Shown here: one piece after another, positions 35,782 to 46,740 of the stretch
Position numbering within the stretch: position 1 is the first letter of the stretch
How the letters are laid out: every line of letters starts with the position of its first letter
Assembly (NCBI GenBank): GCA_023055355.1
Contig: JALJCS010000039.1
Coordinates: 3,627,501 to 3,691,500 of the forward strand
DNA: 64,000 nucleotides
DNA from: Agelaius tricolor
Taxonomy: Eukaryota > Chordata > Aves > Passeriformes > Icteridae
Direction: 5' to 3'
Translations under genes and position numbers: made by a program
Notes under the pieces: generated by a model
The model's database searches: none
Seen by the model: the letters and a program-made list of their open reading frames with translations, nothing else
What the model was told of the DNA's origin: nothing

Positions 35782-37623
35782 TTACCCATTTTGTTCATCA
35801 AATCGTCTTAATGCAAGTTGACTCAAGGTGGCTTCCTCTCCCAATTCTAGATTTTCTACCGGTTCATATTTGGTCTTGATTAAAAGGAGATGGGCTACCT
35901 CTAACCTTCCTTTCACTATCTTAAGTATTGTATTAAATATGCAGGGTCCAAAAGTTAGCCCAAGAATTATCATAATTGCTGGTCCTGCTATTGTAGAGAG
36001 TAGGGTGGTTAACCATGGGGATTGGTTGAACCAATACTCGAACCATCCTTGTTGGGCCTCTCTTTCTCTCTTCCTTTGTTCCAGCCTTTCCCTCAATTCA
36101 GCCATTGAGTCTCGGACCACTCCGGTATGGTCCGTGTAAAAACAACACTCTTCTCTTAGAGCGGCACATAGCCCTCCTTGCTGCATGAACAAGAGGTCTA
36201 ACCCTCGTCTGTTCTGCAGGGTGACTTCTGAAAGTGAAGAGAGAGAATTTTTGAGGAAGGAAATTGATTTCTCTATTCTCTGTAGGTCCTCATCAATAGT
36301 CATCTGTAGTTGGGAGAGCCCTTGCTGTTGAGTTGCAAGGGCTGAGATACCTGTGGCTGCACCGGTAGCACCTAAACCGAGGAGCATTGCTATGGTTATT
36401 CCCGTTATTACCTCCCTTTTTTGGATTCAGTCTGGTTCTTCTAAGGGGTGATACATCTCCTCTTCCTTGTGGTACAGGAACTTTGGGACGAATAAAACTT
36501 GAATACAAAAGTCGTTAGCATTAGCGAATCTATGAAGGAGTATACAGGGGCTTACCCCAGATGGCTGGCAAACCCACATTCCTGATGTGGCCAGAATTGC
36601 CCATTTATAGTTCTTACTCTTAGGCATGATAAATTTGGTGCAGAAATTGCCCATCCGCCTTGCTGAGGCTGCATTACCAAAACATTTGCCTTGGCCTGTG
36701 ACCTGACTTAGGGTAGTTCCTCTCTGGGGAGTGTCCCACCTGCACTGGTGTGGATTCTCTGTTGTTGAGTAGTTAAAGGGGTTACTAAGGGTGATACCTT
36801 CATAAAAGGGGGGCTTCACATCATAACATAGCCAGCATGATTTCCTAAGGTTTGGGTTAGATTGATTCAGTGATAAAAAGGTAGCATTTAATACATTAAG
36901 AAACGGCTCGTAAAAAGCTGAAGTCTCTAAGGGATTATTAAAAGTAACGTTGTGACTAGTCGTGGCTCCCTTCTTGGGCCCACCTGTTGTAACAATTGGA
37001 TTGGGTCCAATTGGTCAGGGTATCGATGGTAAAAGTCGGACAATTTGTATGTTCACCCAAATATCGCGAAAGGTGCGAACAAATACCGACCATACTCTTC
37101 CCGTGGCCCAACTCTTATGGGTTGGTTGCAGAATTGTCATGGTATAACCCGTGCAAGTGTGCTTTCTCCCATCCCGGGGCGTATGTATCTGTTTGCTACT
37201 ATCGAACAGTGGTTCGCGACAGCCACGGGGAGCGTACTTGACTTGCAGGAACTTATCAGGTTGCTGTGGTTGCCATCTATTACTTGTTACAATAGTCTCA
37301 CAACCCTAATATCCACAGTACCTGTACCCAGGATAATTATAGTAACTTTTGCCTGGGTTAGAAGCAGGACACCAATAGGTTTGGTGCCGTGCTTGTTCTC
37401 CAAAACGAGGAAACCCCAGTCGTAGGGGAAAAATGTCCTTTAATCTAAATTCAAAAGATGGGTCGGTTGATGTAATAGTTTCTTTGATAACAATTTTGTC
37501 TGAAAGGTGGCATAGAACCCACTTAAATGGCTGGTACGGGTAGTATTCTGTATCAGTCTGCCCTCTGCTGATTAATCTGGAAAATAAGATCACATAGAGG
37601 TACCATTGCCACTTGGATCTCAT
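35782..37623 (-). pseudogene. Class I retroviral env, TM part open, SU broken
   Basis: A gammaretrovirus-type envelope gene on the minus strand, oriented with the LTR below it. The SU N-terminal frame is 37,306-37,623 (starts MRSKW, with a hydrophobic signal-like segment). The SU C-terminal frame is 36,427-36,819. The TM frame, 35,782-36,387, is 201 codons without a stop and has the immunosuppressive-domain-like [10 protein letters not shown] motif, the C-X6-CC motif, a coiled-coil region, a transmembrane segment ([13 protein letters not shown]) and a cytoplasmic tail with YEPV. The SU-TM connection is interrupted by stops and frame changes between the open frames. Upstream, at about 37,725, a TTTTGTTTGCAG sequence looks like the env splice acceptor. 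No gag or pol on this strand is present, so the element is truncated at about 37,827. Confidence 0.8.
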
Positions 37624-37827
37624 TATTGTAAGATTCCTTGAGAGTTGCTGATCTGATTGATGATTGGCTGCTTTTTCTAAAAAAAAACTGGGATATATGG
37701 GTTGTGGGAGTGTTCAAGAATCCAGTCCTGCAAACAAAACCCTTAGATTTAAGTGAATCTCGTATCTGCTTGAATTAGATGTTCTCCTCCCCCCTCTATA
37801 TTTCTAGTTACTTATTCCTATGTTCCC

Positions 37828-38212
37828 TATCACAGACATCTTTCATGAAAAATCCTTTCTTAGGATTTTTCTTTGTGAGAAGCTGCAGTTTCATCAACCA
37901 AAAGTAAACAGTGGTTTACTGCTGCTGTGGAATGCAACAGGTAGACCTGGGATTGGTCTCCTGTGGATGTTTGGATTTCCTGACCACTCATGGCAGAGCT
38001 GGCTCTTGCTCTGTCTGAGACACAGATCTTTGTTATTCATTCTTGTCTATTCTTAGCTTAGCTAGCTTCTGAAGAAACCTTTTCCTTTCTATTTCTTTTT
38101 AGTATAGTCTTAATGTAACATATATCATAAAATAATAAATCAAGCCTTCTGATCATGGAGTCAACATTCTCATCTCTTCTTCATTCTGAAAACCCTTGTG
38201 ACCGCGGTCACA
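37828..38212 (+). mobile_element. Solo LTR (passerine ERV type), plus strand
   Basis: About 385 bp beginning TATCACAGACATCTTTCATG (probably TG eroded to TA) and ending ACCGCGGTCACA. It carries the characteristic AAAATAATAAATCAAGCC poly(A)-signal block (about 38,130-38,147) that I recognise from an abundant passerine LTR family. The matching direct repeats flanking it are not evident. Confidence 0.75.
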
Positions 38213-38214
38213 TG

Positions 38215-39063
38215 GAGTTGCTGGGACGCGGGAGCGCAACCGTCCCAGCGGCCGCAGCGCTGTCAGGCAGTGCCTGCACGCTGGGCGCGCTTCCGGTGGC
38301 TCTGGTCTCCCCAGAAGTGGGGAATCAGGCAGACCCTGCCTCAGACCCAGTCAGAAACCCAACCAAGTGAGACCAGAGGCAGGGGCCCCTTCCTGTCCCT
38401 CTGGGGCACGGCTGCAAAACAGCCACTGTGTCTTCCTGCGCCTGTGTCTGGGCTGTGCTGAGCCCAGAGTCGGCCAGCTTGTGCTCTGCTGTGCCAAGAG
38501 TGTTCTGGGCAGGCAGGCAGAAGTGCTGCGTGCACAGTCGGGAAGGGGCTCACGAGAGCCTCCTGTGGGAACAGGGCTCCGCTCCCTGGCTGGGAACAGC
38601 CTGGTTTTGCTGCCGTGAGCGCAGGCAGGAGTTCAGGCACTTGAATGGGCAGCGGACACCTATTGTTTCTAGGGGGCCTGGGGCTGTGCGCCACAAGGGA
38701 CACAAGGAAACAGACTCGGGAGAAGGAAGGTGAGCTCGATCTGTGCAGTGCCTGTGCTACAAGGTGCAGAAGTAATTCAGCCTTGCCAGGGTTTCCTAAG
38801 TGTGTGTTGGTGTTGGCCGGGAAATGGACATATTTGGGGAAATGGAGACATTTGGGGAAATGCCTTTGGAAGAGAGGGGCTTGCTTCTCAAGCAAAGTGC
38901 TTCCCCAGGAGCCCCCAGTGAGGTAGGTGCAGGCTGTCTCCCTTTGGCTCCCTGCCCCCCTTTCGTCCTTGAGGCCCCTTGCACTTGGCAGAGGGACGTG
39001 GGAAGGGAGAAGGCTGTGAGGAGCAGCTTTGGCATCTGCCTGGGTCTGCAGAGACCAAGCCAA
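38215..39063 (-). repeat. Flank duplication, inverted copy
   Basis: The reverse complement of this segment aligns by eye with 60,800-61,600 and with 45,260-45,720. Shared words include CTGCCTGCGCTCACGGCA, GGGAAGCACTTT and GAAACGCTGGCAAGGCTGAA-like. It lies in opposite orientation to the other two, so the plus-strand MROH gene sits between inverted copies. Confidence 0.7.
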
Positions 39064-39625
39064 GCACCAGTGGCGGCAGGGTGTGTCCCGCCCCTTTCAG
39101 CACGGGAAAGAGAGGGATGATCTCTGTCCAGCCGAGAGCCCCAAATGCCTCTCAGAGAGCTGTGAATTCAAAGGCCTTTATGCACACATTGATGCCATCT
39201 TCCCTATCTGCTGTGTTTGAACTCTTGGCAAGAAGCGTTTGCCTCTTGCTTGCTGGAAGCTGCTCTGCTCCAGGGCCGGCACCGAGCTGGGCTGTGCGGG
39301 CACCGTGGAGAGTCCTTCCCCGAGCACTTGGCAGGTCGTGGTGTTTCCAGGGCTGTGTTAGACACTCGGGGAAATGGATTCCTTCCAAGCGGGGGCACCT
39401 AGGGTGGGGAGGGGGTGGCCCTGGGGCACGTGGCAGCATGTCCCTTTGTGACACGGTGCAGCGGGGTGACCATGGAACCGAAAGGGACAGCGTGTCTGAG
39501 CAGCCCTTTGTGACACACGCTGACATAGGGGCTGGCACGGGGCAGCCACGCCACAGTGCTCGGTGCACGCGACGGGACAGGAGGTGACAGAGCGGTGCTG
39601 TGAGGCGTCCCCACACAGCCGGCTC
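39064..39625 (+). promoter_or_regulatory. 5' flank of the plus-strand MROH gene, shared with the paralogue
   Basis: This segment includes words matched in the 5' flank of the minus-strand gene (GTGACCATGGAACCGAAAGG and GCCCTTTGTGACACACG at 39,467-39,520). I assign no TATA box or transcription start. Long frames here are not supported as genes. Confidence 0.45.
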
Positions 39626-39629
39626 GTTG

Positions 39630-39930
39630 GTTGCTGACCCGGAGCTCTTCCGAGGCGTTCCTCCTGTGGCTGGCCTCACAGCCAGACCTCGGGATTCGGT
39701 GACTTGGAGCTCTTCTGAGTCATCTCCCATCCCTGCGGCCGGTGCCCTCGTGGCCAGGCCGTGGGACTTGGTGACCTCCATCATTCACCAGGTGTCTCCT
39801 GTCATTGTGACAGGAGACCTCGAGTGCAGGACTTGCTATCCTGTAGCCTTCCTGAGGCTCCTCTGTTGCAGGTGCCCGCAAGGCACAACTGCAGCATTCG
39901 CTGACTCTGGCCTTGGCCGAGGCATTTGAA
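39630..39930 (+). repeat. ~70-bp tandem repeats just upstream of the MROH start
   Basis: Three to four degenerate units of about 70 bp, each beginning GTGAC(C/T)..GGAGCTCTTC-like and including GGGA(T/C)T(C/T)GGTGAC words (starts near 39,636, 39,699, 39,769 and 39,841). Related units occur upstream of the minus-strand gene (29,193-29,400). They lie in the 5'UTR/promoter zone. Confidence 0.55.
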
Positions 39931-39955
39931 AGTGCCCTCGAGGTCAGACAGCGGG

Positions 39956-42900
39956 ATGGCAGGCAGAGTGCTCAGCCTGTTCAAGGGGCTTCGGGGCAAG
40001 AAAAGCAAAGGCCCTGCAGCTGCCCCAGCGCAGCAGCCTGCAGAGCCAGAGCAGTTGCAGCCACTGCAGGACGGTGAGTGGCAGAGCCGGGCCGCAGGGC
40101 CGGTGCCTGCAGCCGGCCTGGCCCCATCCCATCCCATTCCATCCCATTCCATCCCATGCCATGCCATGCCATGCTATGCCATGCCATGCCATGCCATGCC
40201 ATGCCATGCCATCCCATCCCATGCCATGCCATGCCATGCCATGCCATGCCATGCCATCCCATCCCATCCCATCCCTGTCCTGTCCTGTCCATGGATAGGA
40301 CAGAAGCTGGGCTGGAGCACCTGGCAGCCATGCTCCATCGCCCGGGGCATCCTTAGGCTCTCCCTGCCTGGGCGGTGCAGGGCTGGGCTGTGTTCTCTGG
40401 CCTCTCCCGCAGCCCCTCAGCTCTGGCTGCGCTTGCTCTTTGCCAGATGCAGCCAAGGACCCGACAGAGGAACAGGAAGCCGCCCGTGGCCGCTTCGGCA
40501 GAACGGCGCAGGTACCTGCAGCCATCCCCACCTGGGCTGGGCCTGCTGGCACTGCTCAGCCAAGCAGCAGGCTTGGAGCGCTCCATGGATTCTCCCTCCC
40601 TTGCTGCCCTTCTCCTGCGGACCCTCTGTGAATTCATCACGTGCCTTTGGCAGGAAGAGACCGCCGGTGCGGGCACGGGCATCTTGGAGAACCTTCCGTT
40701 CCTCGATGCCGAGACCGGTGCTGCCATGCTGGATTTGCTTGTGGAGAAGGGTGTCTCCAATCCAGTGCGAGTAAGCAGCCTGGGGCAAGGGCTCATTGGC
40801 CCCAGCAGTGGTGCGGCGCCTCGAGCCGGTTCTGCCGGCCTCCCTTGGCCTTTGAGGCCCGGCCTGATGTGTTTGGAAGGGAAGCACTTCTCAGGGGAAG
40901 TTGCTGCTCTGGCACCTCTGCGAGTCTGCCCGTGCCTTCTGCAGGTGCCCGCCATGGTGAGGTCCATCCACCAGTGGCTCACGGCCAATGAGGCTGCTGG
41001 GCACAGGCTGGACAAGGCCCTTCTGGAGCTGACCGAGGAATACCCCAGTGACGTGCTGATCACCCTCTTGCGCTGGGCCCCATCGTGTGACAGGTGGGGC
41101 AGCCCCACGTGCCTTGAGGGCTTGGGCTTCACCGGCCCGTCAGCCTGTAGAGCCTGTCCCTGCTGACTGCCAGACAGGCAGGGAGTTGCAGGATCCTCTG
41201 GCTCCTCTGTTTTCCAGTGCGGCCATGGCAGCTCCTGAGCCTGGTGCCATGCTCCCTCCCTGCCCCTCGGGGCCCCTGTACCCACGTGGGCTGGCTGGCC
41301 GCTGCCGGCCAGGGGCAGTGGGCAGAGGCAGGGCTCAGGGCCAGCGCGGGCCCCTGCAGCTGCCCAGGCCACGGCGCTGTGGCCGAGACAGCCCTGACAC
41401 AGAGCTCTGACCCCACAGAGCTGCCGCCACCATGTGGGCAACCATCATGTCCTCGAGCAGGACTGCGGAGCCGGCGCTGCAGCTACTCCTCGATGTGCTG
41501 AGCGCCTGGCCAGTGAGCAGCGTGTCCACCTCCGATGGGGACGACGCAGGAGTCTTTGCCCTGGCTGTGAGTTTCTGGAGCTGGCCTTTGCCAGCCCCTA
41601 GGCCAGCACTCCAGCAGCCAGCTCTCTGTCCTCCCGCCAGCTGCATCCTTCTGCCTCAGAGACTGCGCTGAATCCTGCCTTAGGGGCAGGCTTCAGGGGC
41701 ACCAGGCCGGCTGTTTCCCCCCCTTGTCTCCCCCAGCCTCTCCCTCGCATGCTCGGGCCCTGCCACGTGCATGTCTTGGCCACTGAGCCTTGTCTCTGGC
41801 TCTTTTATTTCTTGCAGGCAACCGTGGCGCTGTGGAGAGTCTTCAATCTGGCCTGGCGCTCGCCTGTCGTGCTGGAGTATTTCCCCAGTCTCTTTCTGAG
41901 TCTGCTCTTCCAAGCGTACATCAGCATGCAGGAGATGCCAGAAGAGGTTGAGACCTTCTGGAAGGGATGCCAGGAGCAACACGGCCTCTCCGCCAAGCCC
42001 AACAGGTGCTCCATGCCAGTCCTCCCAACCTCCCCATCCCTCCCATGCCCCCAGGGCAGGAGCCGGGGCTCCCAGCGTGACCTGGCCTTTGCTTTGCACA
42101 CAGCTTTGCCCTGCAGACCCTGAAGGCCCTGCTCTGCCAAATGCGCTATGAGCACGCGGTGCTGTCCATGGAACGCAAGCGCGCCTGGGACACGCTGCTC
42201 TGTGCCAACACCCACCACTGCGCAGTGGGTCTGCTGGCCAGGTGAGACCTCGTTCTCCCCACCGCCCCTCTCCTTTGTGCCCGCAACGCCCCACACAGTC
42301 CCCGTGGTCATGGGCGGCAGGGCCTTGTCACCGAGGGAGGGATGAGCAGACTGGAAAAGGCCGGCACAGGAGGGTGCCCGGGAATGGCCGCCTCCCAAAG
42401 CGCCCCTGGGGTGCTCGGCAGGAGACCAGAGCTCTGCCAATCAGCCCTGGGAGAGCTTTGCCCGCCCAGCCCAGGAGCAATGGTGCCTTTTTCTCCCTGC
42501 CAGGGAGATGCGCCATGTCTCCATCATCTGGTGTTGCGACATGGCATCCCGCCTCTTTGACCTGCTCAGCCAAGGCATTTCAGACTGGGAACTGCCCGCC
42601 CTGGCCTTCCTGGTGGAGGTGAGCCCCGTGGCCAGCGCTGCCTGGCTGAGCTGCCTCCCAGCCCTCTGCCCTCTTGTAGCCGCAGCTGCCTGGGACGCTG
42701 CACCAAGCCCTTTGCTGCTGCCTTGGCTCGGCCCTGTGCCCTTCTGAGCTCCTGCCAGCTGGGCACCTCTGTGCCTGCTCTGTGCCTTTCAGGTCCTGGA
42801 TTGCCTGGACTTGAGCCAATGCGGTGAAAAAGTCCTGGAGATCTTGACAAGGCACCTGCAGAGCGAGTCCAGGCAGATGCGTCGCGTGGCGCTGCGAGGC

Positions 42901-43100
42901 CTCGTGGGGCTCACCTCGATGGTGAGAAGGAGGCAGCAGCTGAAGTTGTGCTGCCAGCGTGGGGCTGGGGCAAGCAGCCCCTTGGGCTTAGCTGGGCTTT
43001 GGCAGCTGTGCCAGCTGCTCCCAGCTCTCCAGGGTCACTGTTCAGCTGCCTGAGTGCTTCGGGACAGGCCTTCGGCCTCTGAGCCCTGCAGCAGCAGCAG

Positions 43101-43132
<32 letters not shown>

Positions 43133-44958
43133 TGGGGTTGCCCAGCTTTGTTTTGCACACAGGATCCAAGCATGTACAGCCTGACTGAAAGCCTTGGGAA
43201 GCTACTGTGGGATAGAGATGAAGACATCGTTGAGATGAGCCTCGTTGTGCTCAGCTTCCTGCCGCTGCAGAAAGACCTGGCAATAGCCAGCCCCATGGCC
43301 CTGCAGCTGGCTGAGGCGCTCTTGCACCTCTTTGACAATGTGAGGCTCTGTGCCCCCAGCCACGGGCACTCGGGTGGCGCCTTGGGCCTGGGCACAAGGG
43401 GGCCTGGAGCAGCGGATGTGGAGGGCTTTTGCTTCCTTTCCAACAGGACAAGAGCCTTGTGCGGCTGCTCTCCATTGGCCTCTTCCAAGACGTGATCACG
43501 CTGGTAGTGGCAAAGGGAGAAAAGGCCCTGAAGAAGCACGTGAGCCAGAGCCTGCTCCCACTCTTCTTCCAGTGCCACGATGAGAACGGGCGTGTGGCAC
43601 AGGTGAGGCCTCCTGGGTGTCCCCATGGGAGGGGGCTCAGCTGTCTCCCCAGCCCCTGGCACCTGAGGGGCTCCAGCCTCCTCCTGGCCTTGGCACAGAG
43701 ATGTGGGTCCTGTGCCCTGGGCTGCGGTGCCATCTCTGGGTCTCTGCTGCTCTGCAGGCCTCTCGGGAAACACTGCTTTCTGCAGTTAGGTTCCTGAAGA
43801 GGAAGGATCTCAAGCAGCTGCTGAAGACGGATCAGATGTGGAGATTTGCCGAGTGCTTGGTAAGGACAGGCTGCAATGCCCAGCCCGATGCCTGGAGAAG
43901 CCGCCTGCCCCGGCGCCTGTGGCTGCTGGCCGGGCCTCAGGGCTCCGTGGGCAGGGGGCGAGCAGTGCCGGCCGTAGGGGGCGCCCGGCCCAGGGGCAGG
44001 GCCCGCATCAACCCTTTCCCTCCGTGCCCTGCCGCTCTCTGCAGCTGGCAGAGGACAGGAGCCGAGCGGCCGAGTGCCTGCGCCAGGCCCTGCCGTACCT
44101 GCGGAGCGCACAGGAGCCCCTGCGAGAGGCGGCCGTCAGGTTCATGGGTGAGCCCCAAGCCCGGCTCCCGCCCCGCCCTGCCGCGCCCCGCCGCAGCTCG
44201 GCCCCAGCTCAGCCCCAGCCCCGCCTGCTGTCCCGGCAGCAGGATCCGGGCGCGGGCAAGTGCAGCCCCCGCTGGCCTGGGCATTGCTGCTGCCGCCCTC
44301 TGGCAGCCGTGCCCTCGGGCGGCAGCGTGCGCCAGGGGCCCGGGCTGAGCCCTGCCGGGCCAGCAGGGCGTGTGGCCTCAGGGCTGGCAGCGGCCGTGTG
44401 CGGCAGCTGTGGCTCTGAAGGCAGGACACGCTCTGTGTTCGCCAGGGATGGCCGGGCGCTACCTGACAGGGCAGCAGCCGGAGTTCCGCATCATCTGCAG
44501 GGGTGAGTGAGGCCTGCGGGCTCCCGCCGGGGGCTGCCGCTGGCACCTGCGTTCCCTGGCCCGCCCGCCCACGGCTCCGCTCCCTGAGCGCCCCAAGGGC
44601 AGCGTGGCCACAGCACAGACACCTTGCAGGGGCCTGCGGGACATTCCTGGCCAGCAGCTGCCAGCTCGTCCTTCTTGTCTCCTGCTTCCTCCAGGCTGCC
44701 TCCTCCAGGCTGTGGCATGGACGAGGCTGGAGGCCCTCCCCAGCTGCGCGCAGATCCAGCCTCTGACTGTGCCTCTGTCTCTCTGCAGCCCTTCAGGACA
44801 TGACGGATGACTCCAGCCCAGCCATCTCATGCCTGGCGCTTCAAGCTCTGTACATCCTTTTAGCTGTACAGAGCGTTCCCTCCTCCCGACTGCAGAAGAT
44901 GCAAGACCAACTGCGCCGCCTCTGGCAGTCGCGGCCTTTCCTGTGTGGCCGCGGCTGA
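39956..44958 (+). CDS. Maestro/HEAT-repeat (MROH-like) gene, 15 coding exons, intact frame
   Basis: Second MROH-like HEAT-repeat gene, ~643 aa. Exons: 39956-40073, 40447-40511, 40654-40770, 40945-41093, 41419-41566, 41818-42005, 42104-42241, 42504-42618, 42793-42921, 43163-43339, 43447-43602, 43758-43859, 44045-44147, 44446-44502, 44789-44958 (TGA 44956-44958). All introns are GT-AG, all phases join, and no internal stop is seen. Eleven exons (2, 4-8, 10-14) have exactly the same length as in the minus-strand paralogue. Signals are MVRSIHQWL, APSCDR, FWKGCQ, FLKRKDLKQL and EPLREAAVRFMG. The start ATG (GCGGGATGG context) encodes MAGRVLSLFKGLRGKKSKG, a basic segment unlike the acidic start of the paralogue. 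Exon 3 is 33 nt shorter because the paralogue's acceptor AG is GG here (40,619-40,620), so an in-frame acceptor at 40,653 is assumed. The gene is head-to-head with the minus-strand copy and has an ATTAAA at 45,081. Function is unknown. Confidence 0.85.
40123..40290. repeat. CCATC/CCATG pentanucleotide satellite in MROH intron 1
   Basis: About 165 bp of tandem ATCCC and ATGCC pentamers fill most of intron 1. The same satellite, in the same gene orientation, is in intron 1 of the minus-strand paralogue (28,929-29,013). Confidence 0.92.
43088..43132. repeat. (CAG)n microsatellite in MROH intron 9
   Basis: About 14 CAG units, one interrupted by CAC, lie between exon 9 (ends 42,921) and exon 10 (starts 43,163). 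It is intronic and not translated in the predicted transcript. Confidence 0.92.
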
Positions 44959-45080
44959 GTGTCCTGCCGCGGCGCTGCGGAGAACTGATCCGGGAGGCTG
45001 CGTCTGCTGGGGCCACCTGAGCCTGCGGGGAACACCTCTCCTCTGCCAGCACTTCCTTTCCCTTCACCCACTAGAGGAAC

Positions 45081-45086
45081 ATTAAA
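45081..45086 (+). terminator. ATTAAA poly(A) signal of the plus-strand MROH gene
   Basis: An ATTAAA hexamer lies 123 nt past the stop codon and is followed by a GT-rich stretch (TGCTGTTGTTGG). This is consistent with 3'-end formation. Confidence 0.6.
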
Positions 45087-45129
45087 TTGCTGTTGTTGGA
45101 TAGCTGGCTGTCCAGGAGCTTTCTCTCGG

Positions 45130-45250
45130 TGCAGAGTGTCTTCAGGCCAACCGGGAAGAGGGCAAAAAGGCTGCTTGCTCTCAGCCACTTGCCCAAGCGT
45201 GCGCTGTGGAAGGGAAAGTGGCCAAACAGCCCTTGGCCTTTGGTGCTTCC
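45130..45250 (+). repeat. MROH 3' flank block shared with 23,040-23,160
   Basis: This matches, in opposite genomic orientation, the 3' flank of the minus-strand MROH gene (AAGAGGGCAAAAAGG, GCCCTTGGCCTTTGGTG). Each copy lies downstream of its own gene. Confidence 0.6.
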
Positions 45251-45259
45251 TGCAGGAAT

Positions 45260-46740
45260 GTTTTTGGTCCTTTCAGGACAGGCGCTCCAGCTCTAGCCCG
45301 TATTCCCCCAAGTGAGTTTCCAGGTGCAAGTTCAGACGTGCAGCCCCAGGCCCTCCAGAAACACAAGCTGCCCGCTGCCTCTTCACCTGCCTCAACTCCT
45401 GCCTGCGCTCACGGCACCAAAACCAGGCTTTTGTCAGCCAGGGACCAGAGCCCTGTTCCCGCAGGATGCTCTTGCCAGCAGCTTCCAGGACTCTCTGCTG
45501 TGCACGCAGCGCTTTTCATGCCCACTCCCAACAGGCTTTAGAATGCAGAGCACAGCTTGGCTGGCTCTGCTGTTTTGTGGCCATGTCCAAGAGAGACTGG
45601 AAGGATGCCCTGCCTCTGCTCTCCCTTGGTTGGCTTTCTGGCTGGCTCTGAGCCCGGGGCTGCCGTTCCTCACTTGTGGGGAGCAGAAGCACAGCCGGGA
45701 TCCTGGCACTGCCTGGCAGCGCTGCGGGCACCGGCATGGCTGCGTGTCCGAGTCTCGGGCACGGTGCTGCTGCTTCATTTGCCCTCAGGCACAGCCAGAT
45801 CTCCCTGCTAAGCCTGGATGCTCTCTGCTTCTGCCTTCTTCCTCATCCTGTGCAGGGATGGAGCGCTGCTGTGCTTTCAGGAAACTATTCTTGAAAACTT
45901 CCAACATTCCAAGCTCCTTTGCCCTCCATGGATGCTTGTCATGGAATCCCTCACAGCTGACTTCAGAGCATATTCAGGTTGGCTCTTCCAAAATTCAGGG
46001 ACTCCCAGGTGCTCAGCAAGATCTGGAAGTGCACGAGGCTCTGGAACTTCACCTTCAGCACAGGGACCTTTCCAGCCTGACCTGCCCTCGTTCCTCTGGC
46101 TCTGTGCACAAAACAGGGCCTGGAAGAGAACAGCAGCAGGGGCCTGTGTGTCCCAGGGCCCCGGGTTTGCTTCAGCTCCACAGGGATTCAGGAAAAGTGA
46201 AGAAGCCAAACTGTTCATTAATGGAAGGCAAAGCAAAGGGATGAGCTGGGAGGGAAAAAGGGGATGGGCAGTGTCTGAGGGCTGGAGGGAGGGAGCTGTC
46301 AACAGGTAGGAAGCGTGGAGGGAGAAAATGGTGATGGACAGGCTGAGGGCAGAGCTATCAAAAGGGAGGAATAGTGGAGAGAATAAAAGGTGATGGGCAG
46401 TGTCTGAGGGCTAGAGGGAGGGAGCCGTCTACAGGACATGCAGGGAGAGGGCTGAAGCCACAAGAACTGTGCCCACCATCAGCGGTGCCAGGACTTCCAG
46501 CAGCGCTGAGCGGTGATGTCGTCTTTAGTGTCTGCTGGTGCTATTCTTGGGATACTGGTTCACTGGATCCAGAAGATGTCCCTAATTCTTGAGCTCTTTG
46601 GGGAAACTGGGCTTGATTTTCCAGGTCAGAGCATGATGGGCTGGCACGTTGCCTCTGGGCTTGAAAGACTGAAAGAGAGAAGACCAGAGCCATGGCAACA
46701 GCCCAGATCTGCGGGAATCCTACAAGACCTTCTGAACAGG
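45260..46740 (+). repeat. Flank duplication, direct copy 1 (partner 61,070-62,470)
   Basis: About 1.4 kb that aligns at roughly 90% by eye with 61,070-62,470, starting at CCCCAAGTGAGTTTCCAGG in both. The partner has an extra ~50 bp near 61,370-61,420 and lacks an internal duplication present here (GGCAGTGTCTGAGGGCT units at about 46,267 and 46,395). The same frames stay open in both copies: plus, 45,312-46,244 (310 codons) and 61,105-62,091 (328 codons); minus, 141 codons each (45,877-46,302 and 61,724-62,149). I cannot tie any of them to a protein family. Confidence 0.75.

Noticed and set aside
40353..41441. 362-codon minus-strand open frame
   Set aside because: It is antisense to MROH exons 2-5. 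The sense exons keep phase and have GT-AG junctions matching the paralogue.
43088..43132. (CAG)n as a polyglutamine-coding repeat
   Set aside because: It falls inside intron 9 between confirmed exons, so it is not translated in the predicted transcript.
45312..46244. 310-codon open frame as an annotated gene
   Set aside because: It is open also in the duplicate, but no family, splice or UTR evidence exists and the third copy changes frame. It is kept only as a finding.
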